Source: an uncultured bacterium
Lineage (GTDB): Bacteria > Bacillota > Limnochordia > DTU080 > JAAYLA01
Assembly (NCBI GenBank): GCA_937983075.1
Contig: CALKAQ010000033.1
Coordinates: 1 to 64,000 of the forward strand
Reading direction: 5' to 3'
DNA: 64,000 bases
Shown piece by piece: positions 52,470 to 62,434 of this stretch (its first letter is position 1; each line of letters opens with the position of its first letter). A program made the position numbers and the translations under genes. A model generated the notes under the pieces. The model saw only the letters and a program-made list of their open reading frames with translations. It was not told the DNA's origin and did no database searches.

Positions 52470-52539
52470 GGAACGTATGTGCGGTGTCAATACAAGAAGC
52501 GAACTTGCGTTTGCAAAAACCGAACATGTGTGTTAAAGT
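52470..52539. promoter_or_regulatory. lexA promoter with LexA boxes
   Basis: CGAACTTGCGTTTG (52500-52513) closely matches the Gram-positive LexA box CGAAC-N4-GTTCG-type. Two weaker copies lie at 52470-52483 (GGAACGTATGTGCG) and 52521-52534 (CGAACATGTGTGTT). The lexA promoter is TTGCAA (52511-52516), 17 bases, TAAAGT (52534-52539), so the boxes cover it. Confidence 0.85.
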
Positions 52540-52578
52540 GAAATCAATTGATCTACTCGGTAGAAGGGAGTGCCTGCA

Positions 52579-53190
52579 GTGGATGATCTCAGCCCCAGGC
52601 AACGGCAAATTTTAGAATTTATTCGTTCCGAGGTGATGAAGAAGGGATATCCCCCATCCGTACGTGAGGTCGGTCAAGCTGTCGGGCTGAGCTCCAGTTC
52701 AACCGTTCACGCTCACCTCGGAAAGCTCGAAGAAAAAGGCTACATTCGCCGCGATCCAACGAAGCCCCGGGCCATCGAGCTGTTGGACCGTGCGAACGGT
52801 GAACAAATCAGGAAAGACATTGTTCAAGTTCCGGTTGTCGGCAGGGTCACTGCCGGTGCCCCCATCTTGGCGGTTGAAAACATCGATGATTATTTCCCCA
52901 TGCCGAAAGAGTTTGCCGGCGATGGAGAGACTTTTATGCTCAAAGTGCGGGGCAACAGCATGATCGAAGCAGGAATATTCGACAGCGATTATGTTGTCGT
53001 CAGACGTCAGTCGCACGCTGAAAACGGTGATATCGTCGTCGCCCTTTTGGAAGATGAGGCGACGGTCAAACGGTTTTTCCGCGAGACCAATCACGTACGC
53101 TTGCAACCGGAAAATCCGCATATGCAGCCGATTTTGGTGCGCGACGTGCAGATTTTGGGCAAAGTGATTGGGGTTTTCCGAAAGCTATAA
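52579..53190 (+). CDS. lexA: LexA repressor
   Basis: SOS repressor of 203 residues. The N-terminal winged helix (LSPRQRQILEFIRSEVMKKG, PPSVREVGQAVGLSSSSTVHAHL) is followed by the S24 self-cleavage domain: scissile Ala92-Gly93, Ser127 in GNSMIEAG and Lys164 in EATVKRFF. These positions match Bacillus LexA almost exactly. Start GTG 52579 is chosen over GTG 52570 because AAGGGAG then lies 8 bases upstream. It represses itself and yneA. Confidence 0.97.
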   Translation: MDDLSPRQRQILEFIRSEVMKKGYPPSVREVGQAVGLSSSSTVHAHLGKLEEKGYIRRDPTKPRAIELLDRANGEQIRKDIVQVPVVGRVTAGAPILAVENIDDYFPMPKEFAGDGETFMLKVRGNSMIEAGIFDSDYVVVRRQSHAENGDIVVALLEDEATVKRFFRETNHVRLQPENPHMQPILVRDVQILGKVIGVFRKL

Positions 53191-53246
53191 GGCGGCGCGT
53201 AAATGCCACCGCCCTGCGGTTGAGCTGAGCGGTTGAGCTGAATGGA

Positions 53247-53284
53247 AGAAACGCCTATCAGACATGCGATAGGCGTTTCTCTCA
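53247..53284 (+). terminator. Terminator after lexA
   Basis: AGAAACGCCTATC (53247-53259) pairs with GATAGGCGTTTCT (53268-53280); a short pyrimidine run follows. Confidence 0.82.
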
Positions 53285-53290
53285 GCAGGG

Positions 53291-53713
53291 TCAAGAAGTT
53301 TTTTGAGCTAAGCGTAGCCTTGAAGCGTTGATTTCGAGCGGTTTATCGTTGCGAGCCAGCCGCCCGGCATCGGGCAGTTGTCGCAATGGTCGTTTTCTTT
53401 GGTTCCGCAGAAAGACAATCGTTTTTTGATCGATGCCAAGAAGATCAAAAAACAGATGAAATGCTTGTTCGCGTCCTGCGAGTTCCGGATGCTTTGTTTC
53501 CGCTTCACGGTCGAGTCGAGGCAGCTGCGTGTACGTTCGAACTGCTTCCTTGTATGCTTCGTCTACGCCGCCGCGTTCAACGGCTTCCATAAAATGCGTA
53601 TATTGATCTCGGCGTGCCTCGGCATGATGGTGCCAGTAAAGGGGTTCGGATGTTTGAAGACTGAATAGCAAGTCTTGTTTTGCGAGACGCTTGAACTTCT
53701 TCAGCCCCCGCAT
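53291..53713 (-). CDS. Hypothetical protein
   Basis: The 140-residue, basic product looks mostly helical (MRGLKKFKRLAKQDLLFSLQ, then a His-rich turn YWHHHAEARRDQY). It has no membrane segment, signal peptide or recognised domain. The ATG at 53713 has GAAGAGG upstream. The frame is long for this GC content and is convergent with lexA, which supports it being real. Confidence 0.55.
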   Translation of the reverse strand: MRGLKKFKRLAKQDLLFSLQTSEPLYWHHHAEARRDQYTHFMEAVERGGVDEAYKEAVRTYTQLPRLDREAETKHPELAGREQAFHLFFDLLGIDQKTIVFLRNQRKRPLRQLPDAGRLARNDKPLEINASRLRLAQKTS

Positions 53714-53816
53714 GACCTCTTCTTTGCCGACGAGAATAATGATTTTTCACTCCCCTCTCGTGAACAACGCCAAACCAACCGCCGCCATGTTTGTTCCTGA
53801 AGCCTTCTCGGTGGCA

Positions 53817-53856
53817 TGAAAAAAGCCACTGGGACAATGACGTTGTCCGAGTGACT
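53817..53856 (-). terminator. Terminator of the 83-residue gene
   Basis: On the minus strand AGTCACT-C-GGACAA pairs with TTGTCC-C-AGTGGCT and TTTTTTC follows. Confidence 0.82.
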
Positions 53857-53862
53857 TGGGTT

Positions 53863-54114
53863 TCACGACGAGTTCTGTTTTGCCTTGAGTGGTTGATATT
53901 GAATCCTTTCGCCGCCGAGCCAGTAAAAGTAGCCAGAGCTCGGCTCATCCGCCCTTGGCCGCACGGCTACCGCCCACGCCGTAAGAAGGCTGCCGTAATC
54001 GATACCTTCTGAGCTGCCCGTGTCGCCGACGTGGGACTTGCGCCGTGCCCATGCTTGCAGCTGCTGGTACGTCAACCGGGCCGGCGGCGGAATGAGATGT
54101 AGGTTCTGATCCAT
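53863..54114 (-). CDS. Small hypothetical protein
   Basis: The 83-residue product starts at ATG 54114 behind AAGGGGGAG. The first 15 codons of the longer open frame are excluded. It contains LTYQQLQAWARRKSHVGDTG and a C-terminal GYFYWLGGERIQY segment. No family was recognised. A strong terminator directly after its stop supports it as a real gene. Confidence 0.6.
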   Translation of the reverse strand: MDQNLHLIPPPARLTYQQLQAWARRKSHVGDTGSSEGIDYGSLLTAWAVAVRPRADEPSSGYFYWLGGERIQYQPLKAKQNSS

Positions 54115-54215
54115 CGGCAGGGCTCCCCCTTCCCCGTCCGCAAGACCATTCCTCGACATCGGTTGTAGTATACGTCAATTCTCGGCAAAAAGATGTACGG
54201 GAAAAAAGATCGGCA

Positions 54216-54425
54216 CTACGAAGAAGGGGTGTTTTCTCCCTCTCTCGTCGCATAGATTGAAATGCCGAACTCACCGGACTCTGTGCGGGTGAGTCCGAAA
54301 ATAAATCCTTTGTGCTTCAGGCTCTGGTTCAAAAAGGTAATCAGACGGTGGACATCTCCGGAAAGCGTGAATGTTTCGCTCGCAAAGTGCTGTAGACGGT
54401 CGGTTTTTGTATGGTTCGTTGGCAT
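54216..54425 (-). CDS. ypmA: YpmA-like (DUF4264) protein
   Basis: The 69-residue product has the family pattern: a short N-terminal strand, DVHRLITFLNQSLKHKGFIF, GLTRTESGEFGISIYAT. Bacillus YpmA is of the same size and is found across spore formers, without known function. ATG 54425 has GCGAGG upstream. Confidence 0.78.
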   Translation of the reverse strand: MPTNHTKTDRLQHFASETFTLSGDVHRLITFLNQSLKHKGFIFGLTRTESGEFGISIYATREGENTPSS

Positions 54426-54481
54426 CCAGGTGCCTCGCTTTCAACATATTTGTCGGTCGCATTTGCTGTTGCGCTGTATCT

Positions 54482-54727
54482 CTAGGATACCATGAACACC
54501 CGCGAAATTTGGAGGGAAAGCGCCGCAAACAGCACGACGACGTACAATAGCGCCATCACCGTACCGATCATTACGAGAAAATGCGTGAAGACTCCTTCCG
54601 ACGACCTAGGATGCAGTTCTGTGAGGTGAATGTGCGCGCCGCGGATGCTTAGGCTTTCGAATATGAGGACGGAAATGCCGGCAGCTATCACTCCCACGGT
54701 CACCCAAACGTGAGCAAACGAATCCAC
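54482..54727 (-). CDS. Small membrane protein
   Basis: The 81-residue product has two hydrophobic segments (about residues 7-25 and 50-72) separated by a polar loop. It starts at GTG 54727 with AAGGAG upstream. It lies between sigH and ypmA on the same strand. No family was recognised. Confidence 0.6.
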   Translation of the reverse strand: MDSFAHVWVTVGVIAAGISVLIFESLSIRGAHIHLTELHPRSSEGVFTHFLVMIGTVMALLYVVVLFAALSLQISRVFMVS

Positions 54728-54823
54728 GCCTGTTTCAGCTCCTTGCGCGCTTTGATGCGCCGTTTGCTAAAACAGGATATGCCGCTTCATCGTGGCGGGT
54801 GCGCTCACGCTGAGCGACGTGGC

Positions 54824-55495
54824 TTAGGGCAGCAAGCCATATTTTTTGCGGGCCAGCTTGGCTTTCTGTTCAATTTTGTTTTTGATGCGACAGAGTGCGT
54901 TGTCGATAGACTTCGTATGAGTGTTCAACTCATCCGCCATTTCTTTATAGGACAACCCGCTGATATACAACTGGAAGACGTTGTGCTCAAACGTGCTCAA
55001 GATTTGTTTGATCAAATCTTGCACAAACTGTAGATGCTCTTTTTCTATCAAGATCGTTTCCGGGTTGTCCATGTTGTGGTTTGAAATCACTTCCATCAAC
55101 GTTCGATCGCCGTCAGCGTCATAGATTGGCTTATAAAGCGAAGTGTAGGAATTTAACGGGATGTGCTTCTGGCGGGTCGTACCTTTGACTGCACTGATGA
55201 TGTTGCGTATGATGCACAGCTTCGCAAACGACCAAAAGGACGACGTACCAGGCGAGAAATCTCGTATCGCTTTGAAGAGGCCGATCATGCCTTCTTGCAT
55301 CAAGTCATCGTCTTCCGCACCTTGCAGGAAATACGGGCGGGTCCATATGTAAACGAGCTTTTGATATTTGCGGAGCAAATATTCAACGGCATCTTCGTCT
55401 CCTTGTTGGGCCAGTGCGACAATCTCTTCGTCAGTGAGCTCCGAGTAGTCTATCTTCGCTTTTTGGCTACTCTTTTCAGTAAGCGAACCATTCAA
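54824..55495 (-). CDS. sigH: RNA polymerase sigma-H factor
   Basis: Stationary-phase/sporulation sigma factor of 223 residues. Region 2 has YLLRKYQKLVYIWTRPYFLQ, DDLMQEGMIGLFKAIRDF and SFWSFAKLCIIRNII. Region 4 has FQLYISGLSYKEMADELNTH and TKSIDNALCRIKNKI. These match SigH of Bacillus and Clostridium. It starts at TTG 55495 behind AGGAGTG. It indicates that the organism can form endospores or belongs to a lineage that did. An inverted repeat lies just upstream. Confidence 0.94.
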   Translation of the reverse strand: MNGSLTEKSSQKAKIDYSELTDEEIVALAQQGDEDAVEYLLRKYQKLVYIWTRPYFLQGAEDDDLMQEGMIGLFKAIRDFSPGTSSFWSFAKLCIIRNIISAVKGTTRQKHIPLNSYTSLYKPIYDADGDRTLMEVISNHNMDNPETILIEKEHLQFVQDLIKQILSTFEHNVFQLYISGLSYKEMADELNTHTKSIDNALCRIKNKIEQKAKLARKKYGLLP

Positions 55496-55512
55496 GAGCT
55501 TTCACTCCTAAC

Positions 55513-55528
55513 GTTGACAAACGTCAAC
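55513..55528 (-). repeat. Inverted repeat in the sigH leader
   Basis: GTTGAC-AAAC-GTCAAC (55513-55528) lies about 18 bases before the TTG start and only a few bases upstream of its ribosome binding site. It could be an operator or a translation-controlling hairpin; no regulator is assigned. Confidence 0.5.
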
Positions 55529-55635
55529 TTTTTGAGATGTCCAGTTCTAATATTTCTCTTCGATGCTCCATTCCCCTCTCAAAAGTCAATGAAGAGTGTC
55601 TATTTAAGTAGTTCTTCTCATCCCGTGTTTCGGAA

Positions 55636-55676
55636 ACAAAAAAAGAGCCGCTTCAAACCGGTCTGAGCAGGCTCTC
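55636..55676 (-). terminator. Terminator of the speD transcript
   Basis: On the minus strand AGAGCC pairs with GGCTCT around a 20-base loop, and TTTTTTTG follows. Confidence 0.75.
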
Positions 55677-55885
55677 AACAGAAACGAAATAAAGGTGTGT
55701 GTGTGGGCATTCACCGTCTGCGTAGTCTTGATTACACGCTTTGGATCGTGCCCACCCCGCTTGAAGCGCGCCGACCTCGGTCGGTGCGAACCAAAGGAAG
55801 GTCAATATCAATGCAGTCGTATAGAGGAATAATGGGAAATCAACCGCACGAAGTTTTGCCTTCAGCCTTCCCTTACGGGTGTGAG
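55677..55885 (-). other. Long speD 3' untranslated region
   Basis: About 210 bases separate the speD stop from its terminator. GTGGGCA/TGCCCAC arms (near 55704 and 55751) and a CCGACC/GGTCGG hairpin (near 55770) could form structure. No gene with a ribosome binding site was found on either strand. A processed small RNA is possible but unsupported. Confidence 0.35.
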
Positions 55886-56269
55886 TTAGGCGCTTTCGTC
55901 GACCTTTACGACTTCCGGCTGCTGAATTCCGCGAGGAATTTCATTGATGCGCGTGTCCGTTGCATTGAATGATTTCACCAAGTAGTTGCAGGCATTCCAC
56001 GGATCGACCGTGTCACCGCATGTAAACACATCAATCGCTGCATAGCCAAGCTCCGGCCACGTGTGGATGGCAAGGTGACTTTCGGAGATGACGACGACTC
56101 CGCTGACACCTTGGGGGGCAAACTGGTGAAAGGCCACTTCGCGAATTTCCGCACCGGCCCTCAGTGCCGCCTCCACCATAATGTTTTCCACCCGACGCCG
56201 ATCGTTCAATACCTCAGGATCACATCCGTACGCCTCGCACAAGATGTGACGACCCAAAGTATGAATCAT
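55886..56269 (-). CDS. speD: S-adenosylmethionine decarboxylase proenzyme
   Basis: Makes decarboxylated SAM, the aminopropyl donor for spermidine. The 127-residue class 1B proenzyme cleaves itself at Glu63-Ser64 (VISESHLAIHTWPE), turning Ser64 into the pyruvoyl cofactor; His69 and Cys84 (VFTCGD) are the expected catalytic residues. The ATG at 56269 follows AAAGGGGG. It has its own promoter and terminator. Its pathway by-product methylthioadenosine is the substrate of MtnN, also in this window. Confidence 0.96.
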   Translation of the reverse strand: MIHTLGRHILCEAYGCDPEVLNDRRRVENIMVEAALRAGAEIREVAFHQFAPQGVSGVVVISESHLAIHTWPELGYAAIDVFTCGDTVDPWNACNYLVKSFNATDTRINEIPRGIQQPEVVKVDESA

Positions 56270-56314
56270 TGTTTAGCCCCCTTTCATAATGCTCCGAACA
56301 AGAAATCAAGCTTC

Positions 56315-56343
56315 ATTCTAAGCATGAGGGGGCCGCATGTCAA
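56315..56343 (-). promoter_or_regulatory. Promoter of speD
   Basis: On the minus strand TTGACA (56343-56338), a 17-base spacer and TAGAAT (56320-56315) lie about 46 bases before the ATG. Confidence 0.88.
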
Positions 56344-56449
56344 GATAAATTAATAGGCATGTGGAAATATGTGATCGTGCAGCGGAGCGCTTGAATTTAG
56401 CATTTGGACAATATCAACTTGCAAATTGGGCGCTTGCCCGCTTGGCCAC

Positions 56450-57688
56450 CTACAGTTGTTCGAGTGCCGTGACGACTTCCTCCAGCGCAATGAAAATGTG
56501 CTCTTTGGATGTGCCGCCTTGCAGGAACACCGCATACGGCGGACGCATAGGGCCGTCGGCTGAAAACTCCAGCGAGCCGCCTTGTACAAAGGTGCCGGCC
56601 GCCATAATGACGGGATCGGCGTATCCCGGCAAATCTCCCGGCTCCGGAGTCACGATGGCGTCGATCGGCGATGCTTGCTGTACCGCTCGGCAGAAAGCCC
56701 GCATTTTATCGGGATCGTTTAAAATCACGACTTGCACTGTATCGGTGCGGACGTCGTCCACACCGGGCCGCACTTCGTATCCCATGGATTCAAACAGCGC
56801 CGCGGCGGTGACGGCTCCGATGACTGCTTCACCGACGACATGCGGAGCCATGAACAGACCCTGTAGCAGGATGCGCCCCAGCCCGAAAGTCGGCCCGACA
56901 TCGCTGCCTAGCCCCGGTGCCGTAATCGCTTCGGCGGCGAGTTCAACGAGATCGCGACGGCCGGCGATGTATCCACCCGAAGGCGCCAATGTGCCGCCGG
57001 GATTCTTGATCAAAGAACCGGCCATCAGATCAACCCCTACGTTTGTCGGTTCTTGGTCTTCGACGAATTCACCGTAGCAGTTGTCGACAAAAACGACGAT
57101 GTCCGGGCGATATTGGTGTATGGCATCTGTGGCTTCTTCGATTTGCGCGATGCTCAGCGATGGCCGAAGTGAGTAGCCACGGGAACGTTGAATGAGGACC
57201 ATCCGTGTTTCCGGACGAATGGCCGCCAGCGCGGCCGGAATATCGATGTTGCCCTCCGGAGTTAGCTCCACCTCATCGTAAGCGATGCCCCATGCACGCA
57301 GTGAACTCTTGCCGGGGCCTTGAATCACTTGCCGCAAGGTGTCGTAAGGAGCGCCGCTGATGGAAAGCAGGTGATCGCCGGGTCGCAATATGCCAAACAA
57401 GCTCTTGGTGATGGCGTGCGTGCCCGAAATGAGCTGCGGCTGAACGACCGCGGCTTCCGCCTGCAAACTTGCCGCAAACACGTTGTTCAAGGCTTCACGG
57501 GCGGGATCATTGTAGCCGTAGCCCGTTGTTCCGGTAAGGTGGAACTCCGTGATGTGATTGCTGCGGAAAGCATCGAGAACTCGCTTTTGGTTTTTCAATC
57601 GAACCGCATCGACATGCGCCCAGGCGCTTTGGGCACGACGGATCGCTTGTTGAACCAAAGGCAACTCCGAAATCAGATGTACCGCCAT
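56450..57688 (-). CDS. ynbB: Methionine gamma-lyase-family PLP enzyme (YnbB type)
   Basis: The 412-residue fold-type-I PLP protein belongs to the family once named aluminium-resistance protein. Visible motifs are FHLTGTTGYGYNDPARE, PQLISGTHAI, VDNCYGEF and the lysine segment MAGSLIKNPGGTLAPSGGYI, where Lys binds PLP. It may cleave methionine or cystathionine-like substrates; true activity is unproven for the family. The ATG overlaps the stop of the upstream 74-residue gene (TAATG), so the two are translationally coupled at the end of the trp operon. Confidence 0.9.
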   Translation of the reverse strand: MAVHLISELPLVQQAIRRAQSAWAHVDAVRLKNQKRVLDAFRSNHITEFHLTGTTGYGYNDPAREALNNVFAASLQAEAAVVQPQLISGTHAITKSLFGILRPGDHLLSISGAPYDTLRQVIQGPGKSSLRAWGIAYDEVELTPEGNIDIPAALAAIRPETRMVLIQRSRGYSLRPSLSIAQIEEATDAIHQYRPDIVVFVDNCYGEFVEDQEPTNVGVDLMAGSLIKNPGGTLAPSGGYIAGRRDLVELAAEAITAPGLGSDVGPTFGLGRILLQGLFMAPHVVGEAVIGAVTAAALFESMGYEVRPGVDDVRTDTVQVVILNDPDKMRAFCRAVQQASPIDAIVTPEPGDLPGYADPVIMAAGTFVQGGSLEFSADGPMRPPYAVFLQGGTSKEHIFIALEEVVTALEQL

Positions 57689-57912
57689 TAGATCTTCGTC
57701 ACCGCCGAACGAACTTTCACCCGTTTGCCTCCAAGGCTGTCGATGGTCGAGTCACGCAGCTGTTTTTCCGAATGAACTTGGAGGCGCCACTTGCCACTTT
57801 CCAGCGGGCGAATTTCCAGTTCACCGCTGATCTCATGCTTTTCCCAGAGTTTATCGACTGCTTTGCGCAGCGTCGCTTCGTCGTCGAACTCGAGGGCGAA
57901 AGATATGATCAT
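57688..57912 (-). CDS. Small alpha/beta protein between trpA and ynbB
   Basis: The 74-residue protein shows a beta-alpha-beta-beta pattern (IISFALEFDDEATLRKAVDK, LWEKHEISGELEIRPL, GKWRLQVHSEKQL), like a small ACT-like or ferredoxin-like domain. It follows trpA by 25 bases and is coupled to ynbB by TAATG. No family was recognised. Its place suggests a link to one of these PLP enzymes. Confidence 0.68.
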   Translation of the reverse strand: MIISFALEFDDEATLRKAVDKLWEKHEISGELEIRPLESGKWRLQVHSEKQLRDSTIDSLGGKRVKVRSAVTKI

Positions 57913-57937
57913 AAGTTGATTCCTTCCCTGCCGTTGA

Positions 57938-58767
57938 TTAATCGTTCGTTGCCACCGTCGTCAAGGTCCCACGGTCGATGCCTTGACGGAACGATGCCAT
58001 AAAACTGTAGGCGACCTCCGCTGCAGCTTCCGGGGACGAAGCGTTTTCATGAATGGTGTTGATCAGCGCGCTGCCGACAATGACGCCATCGGCCACGCCG
58101 GCTACTTGTGCCGCCTGATCCGGCGTGGAAATGCCAAACCCCACGGCGAGAGGAATGTCGGTCACTTTGCGGACACGACTCAAAAACGGCTCAAGAGCGG
58201 TCGATATGTGTGTGCGCACACCGGTAACACCGGTCAAGGAGACGCAGTAAATAAAGCCGGACGCTTGCTCGGTCGTGCGCTTAATGCGCTCGGGCGTACT
58301 TGTGGGAGCCAGGAGGTAAATGAGGTCAAGCCCGGCGTCCTTCGCTTTTTGCCGCAAGCTTTCGCTGGCTTCGAGAGGCAGGTCGGGGACGATCAAGCCG
58401 TCGATGCCCGCTGCGGCGGCGTCGGCAACGAAACGTTCTTCGCCCTGTCGGAAAATGCAGTTGTAATATACCAAATATAAAAGCGGCACTTCGACCCCTT
58501 GCGTACGCATTTGTTTGACCGATTCGTGCACTTTGGCGATGGTCGTGCCGGCCTCGAGCGCTCGTTGGGCCGCGAGCTGAATCGTCGGACCGTCGGCGAG
58601 CGGATCGGAATAAGGTATGCCGATTTCGATTAAATCGGCTCCACCGGAGACAAGCGCAGGCACGATGGCCTCGGTTGCCGCCAATGAAGGATCTCCCGCC
58701 GTGATATACGGGATGAGTGCTGTTCGTTTCTCGGCACGCAGCCGTTTGAACGTATCGGCAATGCGAC

Positions 58768-58771
<4 letters not shown>
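57938..58771 (-). CDS. trpA: Tryptophan synthase alpha chain
   Basis: Releases indole from indole-3-glycerol phosphate and channels it to TrpB. The 277-residue TIM barrel has the catalytic Glu in LIEIGIPYSDPLADGP, Asp near PLLYLVYYN-type text and the phosphate loop VGFGIS. It begins at GTG 58771, overlapping the trpB stop (GTGA). Confidence 0.96.
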
Positions 58772-59964
<1,193 letters not shown>

Positions 59965-60582
59965 GGTAAGAACTCCTCGCTCTCGCAATAAACTGCTGCA
60001 TTTTCTCATGGTCCTTGACGCCGGGGGATTCTTCCACCCCGCTCGAGGTATCGACGCCGAACGGCTGGACGACCTTGATCGCTTCGGCGACATTGTCCGG
60101 GGTAAGGCCACCGGCAAGGATGATACGACGTTTCCGAGCAATCTCCGTTGCCAAGGACCAATCAAAAATGTGCCCGGTTCCGCCGGGAACACCCGGAACG
60201 TATGAATCGAGCAAAAAGGTGTCCACCGGATATTCGTCAAGACGCGCCAAGCTTTCTGCATCCTTCACCCGGATGCTTTTGATCACTCTGCGGCCCAAAG
60301 GGAGCAGAGCCTCAACCTGCTCGGGCGTTTCGGATCCATGCAGCTGCAGAACGTCTAAATCGACCTGGTCGAGAACGGCTGCAATTTCATCTCGCGTAGC
60401 GTTGACGAACACTCCCACCCGGGAAATGAACGGACCGAGCTCTTTGCTGATGCGCCGAGCTTGCTCAGCGGTGATTTGCCGTGGACTCGGCGCAAAGATG
60501 AAGCCTACGGCGTTTGCCCCGGCGGCTTCAGCGGCCCGGGCATCTTCCGGGCGAGTCATGCCGCACAATTTAATTTGGATCA

Positions 60583-61398
60583 TCATGCGCGTTGCCCCTG
60601 CACACTTGATGATGTACCGAGCAGCTCATCGACCGCGCTGCCGATGTCATCGCGTCGCATCAATGCCTCACCGACGAGGACGGCTTTCGCCCCTGCCTCC
60701 CCCATCCGCTCGACGTCGGCACGCGTGAAGATGCCGCTTTCGGCGACGAGAGGAATTTCGGGCGGGATTCGTTTGGCAAGCCGGACCGTCGTATCAAGAT
60801 TCGTTTCGAAGGTGTGGAGGTTTCGATTGTTCACGCCGATCAAACGGGCGCCCGATTCGAGCGCTGTATCGAGCTCCGCTTCGTCGTGCACCTCGACGAG
60901 GGCGTCCATGCCCAACTCTTCGGCAAGCTGGCGAAAATCGCGCAGCTGGTGTCGGTCGAGACATGCAACGATAAGCAAAATTGCATCCGCCCGCCAAGCC
61001 CGGCTTTCAACCACCTGATACGGATCGATGATGAATTCCTTGCGCAAAATGGGCAAGCGAATTTCCTGCCGAATTTGCGGCACGTATTCCAGGTGGCCGC
61101 CAAAGAACTCTTCGTCGGTCAACACGGAAACAGCGGCAGCTCCATGCTTCTCATACGTGCGAGCAATCTCGACCGGATCAAAATCCGCACGTATGATCCC
61201 TTTCGACGGCGAGGCCCGCTTGACTTCCGCAATGAGCTGCACCGGGCGATCGTCTCGTGTGATCGCTTCAATGAACGGCACCGGCGGATCGTTTTCCCGA
61301 ATGCGTGCTTCAAGAAACCGTTGCGCAACGAGGCGCTTTTGTTCAGCGACCTGTTCTTTCTTATGGGCTACGATGCGTTCGAGAATCAATTTACGCAC
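60583..61398 (-). CDS. trpC: Indole-3-glycerol phosphate synthase
   Basis: Closes the indole ring. The 271-residue barrel shows LIAEVKRASPSKGII, the catalytic Lys in LRKEFIIDPYQ, EVHDEAELDTAL, IGVNNRNLHTF and VAESGI. GTG 61398 overlaps the trpD 3' end by 8 bases. TTG 61389 is an alternative start with better spacing from AGGAG. Confidence 0.95.
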   Translation of the reverse strand: MRKLILERIVAHKKEQVAEQKRLVAQRFLEARIRENDPPVPFIEAITRDDRPVQLIAEVKRASPSKGIIRADFDPVEIARTYEKHGAAAVSVLTDEEFFGGHLEYVPQIRQEIRLPILRKEFIIDPYQVVESRAWRADAILLIVACLDRHQLRDFRQLAEELGMDALVEVHDEAELDTALESGARLIGVNNRNLHTFETNLDTTVRLAKRIPPEIPLVAESGIFTRADVERMGEAGAKAVLVGEALMRRDDIGSAVDELLGTSSSVQGQRA

Positions 61399-62413
61399 AG
61401 CTCCTGATTGTATAGTCACGCAAGGCTTCGAGTTTGGCCAAGGCCTTGCCCGAGTCAATGCTGTCCGCTGCCAGGGCGACGCCGTCCTTCAAGTTGTCGG
61501 CAAGTCCGGTGACGACCAACGCCGCCGCGGCATTCATCAAGACGACGTCGCGCGGCGCACCCTTTTCTCCGGCAAGGACCGCTTGAATGATTTGGGCATT
61601 GGTGACGCTGTCGCCGCCGATTACGGATTCGCGGGACGCGGTTTGGAGCCCAAAATCTTCCGGCTCGATGATTTGCGTTGTAACTTTCCCTTCCTGCAGC
61701 AGCGAAACCCGCGTGGGTGCGCTGATGGAAATTTCGTCGAGGCGGTCGAGCCCGTGCACGACATACGCCATCTCGACGCCGAGCCGACCGAGGACCTCGG
61801 CTAATATGGGCGTCAGTTCAGGCTTGTAGACACCGACAACCTGCACGTGGGCGCCTGCCGGGTTCGTCAGGGGACCTAAAATGTTAAAGATCGTTCGGAT
61901 GCCGATTTCCTTTCTCGGGTTGACGGCGTATTTCATCGCTCCGTGGAACGTCGGCGCAAACAAAAAACCAATGCCGACGTCGTCGATACACTGTTGTACC
62001 TGCATGGGCGTAAGGTCGATGCGTACTCCCAGCTGCTCGAGTACATCCGCCGATCCGCAGCGGCTTGAAACCGAACGGTTGCCGTGTTTCGCCACGGTTG
62101 CCCCCGCACCTGCAACGACAAATGCAGCAGCCGTGGAAATATTGAACGTTTGCGATCCGTCGCCCCCCGTTCCGCACGTATCGACGATTTTGGCGGCACG
62201 CGGCCGAATTTGATCGGCTTTGGCCCGCATGACCCGAGCGCTGCCCGCGATTTCATCGACCGTTTCGCCTTTCATACGCAGCGCCGTGATATACGCGGCG
62301 ATTTGGCTCGGCGTCGCTTGTCCACTCATAATTTCATCCATGACCGCCTGAGCTTCTGATTCCGTTAAATCGATTCCGTCGACAACCTTTGCAATCGCTT
62401 CTCGAATCACCAT
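61391..62413 (-). CDS. trpD: Anthranilate phosphoribosyltransferase
   Basis: Attaches phosphoribose to anthranilate. The 340-residue protein has the PRPP motif DTCGTGGDGSQTFNIST, KHGNRSVSSRCGSADVLEQLG and NILGPLTNPAG. ATG 62413 follows GGGGAGGGG by 5 bases, which sets the start. It begins 21 bases after trpG. Confidence 0.96.
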   Translation of the reverse strand: MVIREAIAKVVDGIDLTESEAQAVMDEIMSGQATPSQIAAYITALRMKGETVDEIAGSARVMRAKADQIRPRAAKIVDTCGTGGDGSQTFNISTAAAFVVAGAGATVAKHGNRSVSSRCGSADVLEQLGVRIDLTPMQVQQCIDDVGIGFLFAPTFHGAMKYAVNPRKEIGIRTIFNILGPLTNPAGAHVQVVGVYKPELTPILAEVLGRLGVEMAYVVHGLDRLDEISISAPTRVSLLQEGKVTTQIIEPEDFGLQTASRESVIGGDSVTNAQIIQAVLAGEKGAPRDVVLMNAAAALVVTGLADNLKDGVALAADSIDSGKALAKLEALRDYTIRSCA

Positions 62414-62434
62414 GAATTCCCCTCCCCGCACAGG

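Noticed and set aside
55697..55972. 91-codon plus-strand frame overlapping the speD end
   Set aside because: No ribosome binding site, and it overlaps the conserved speD coding sequence antisense.
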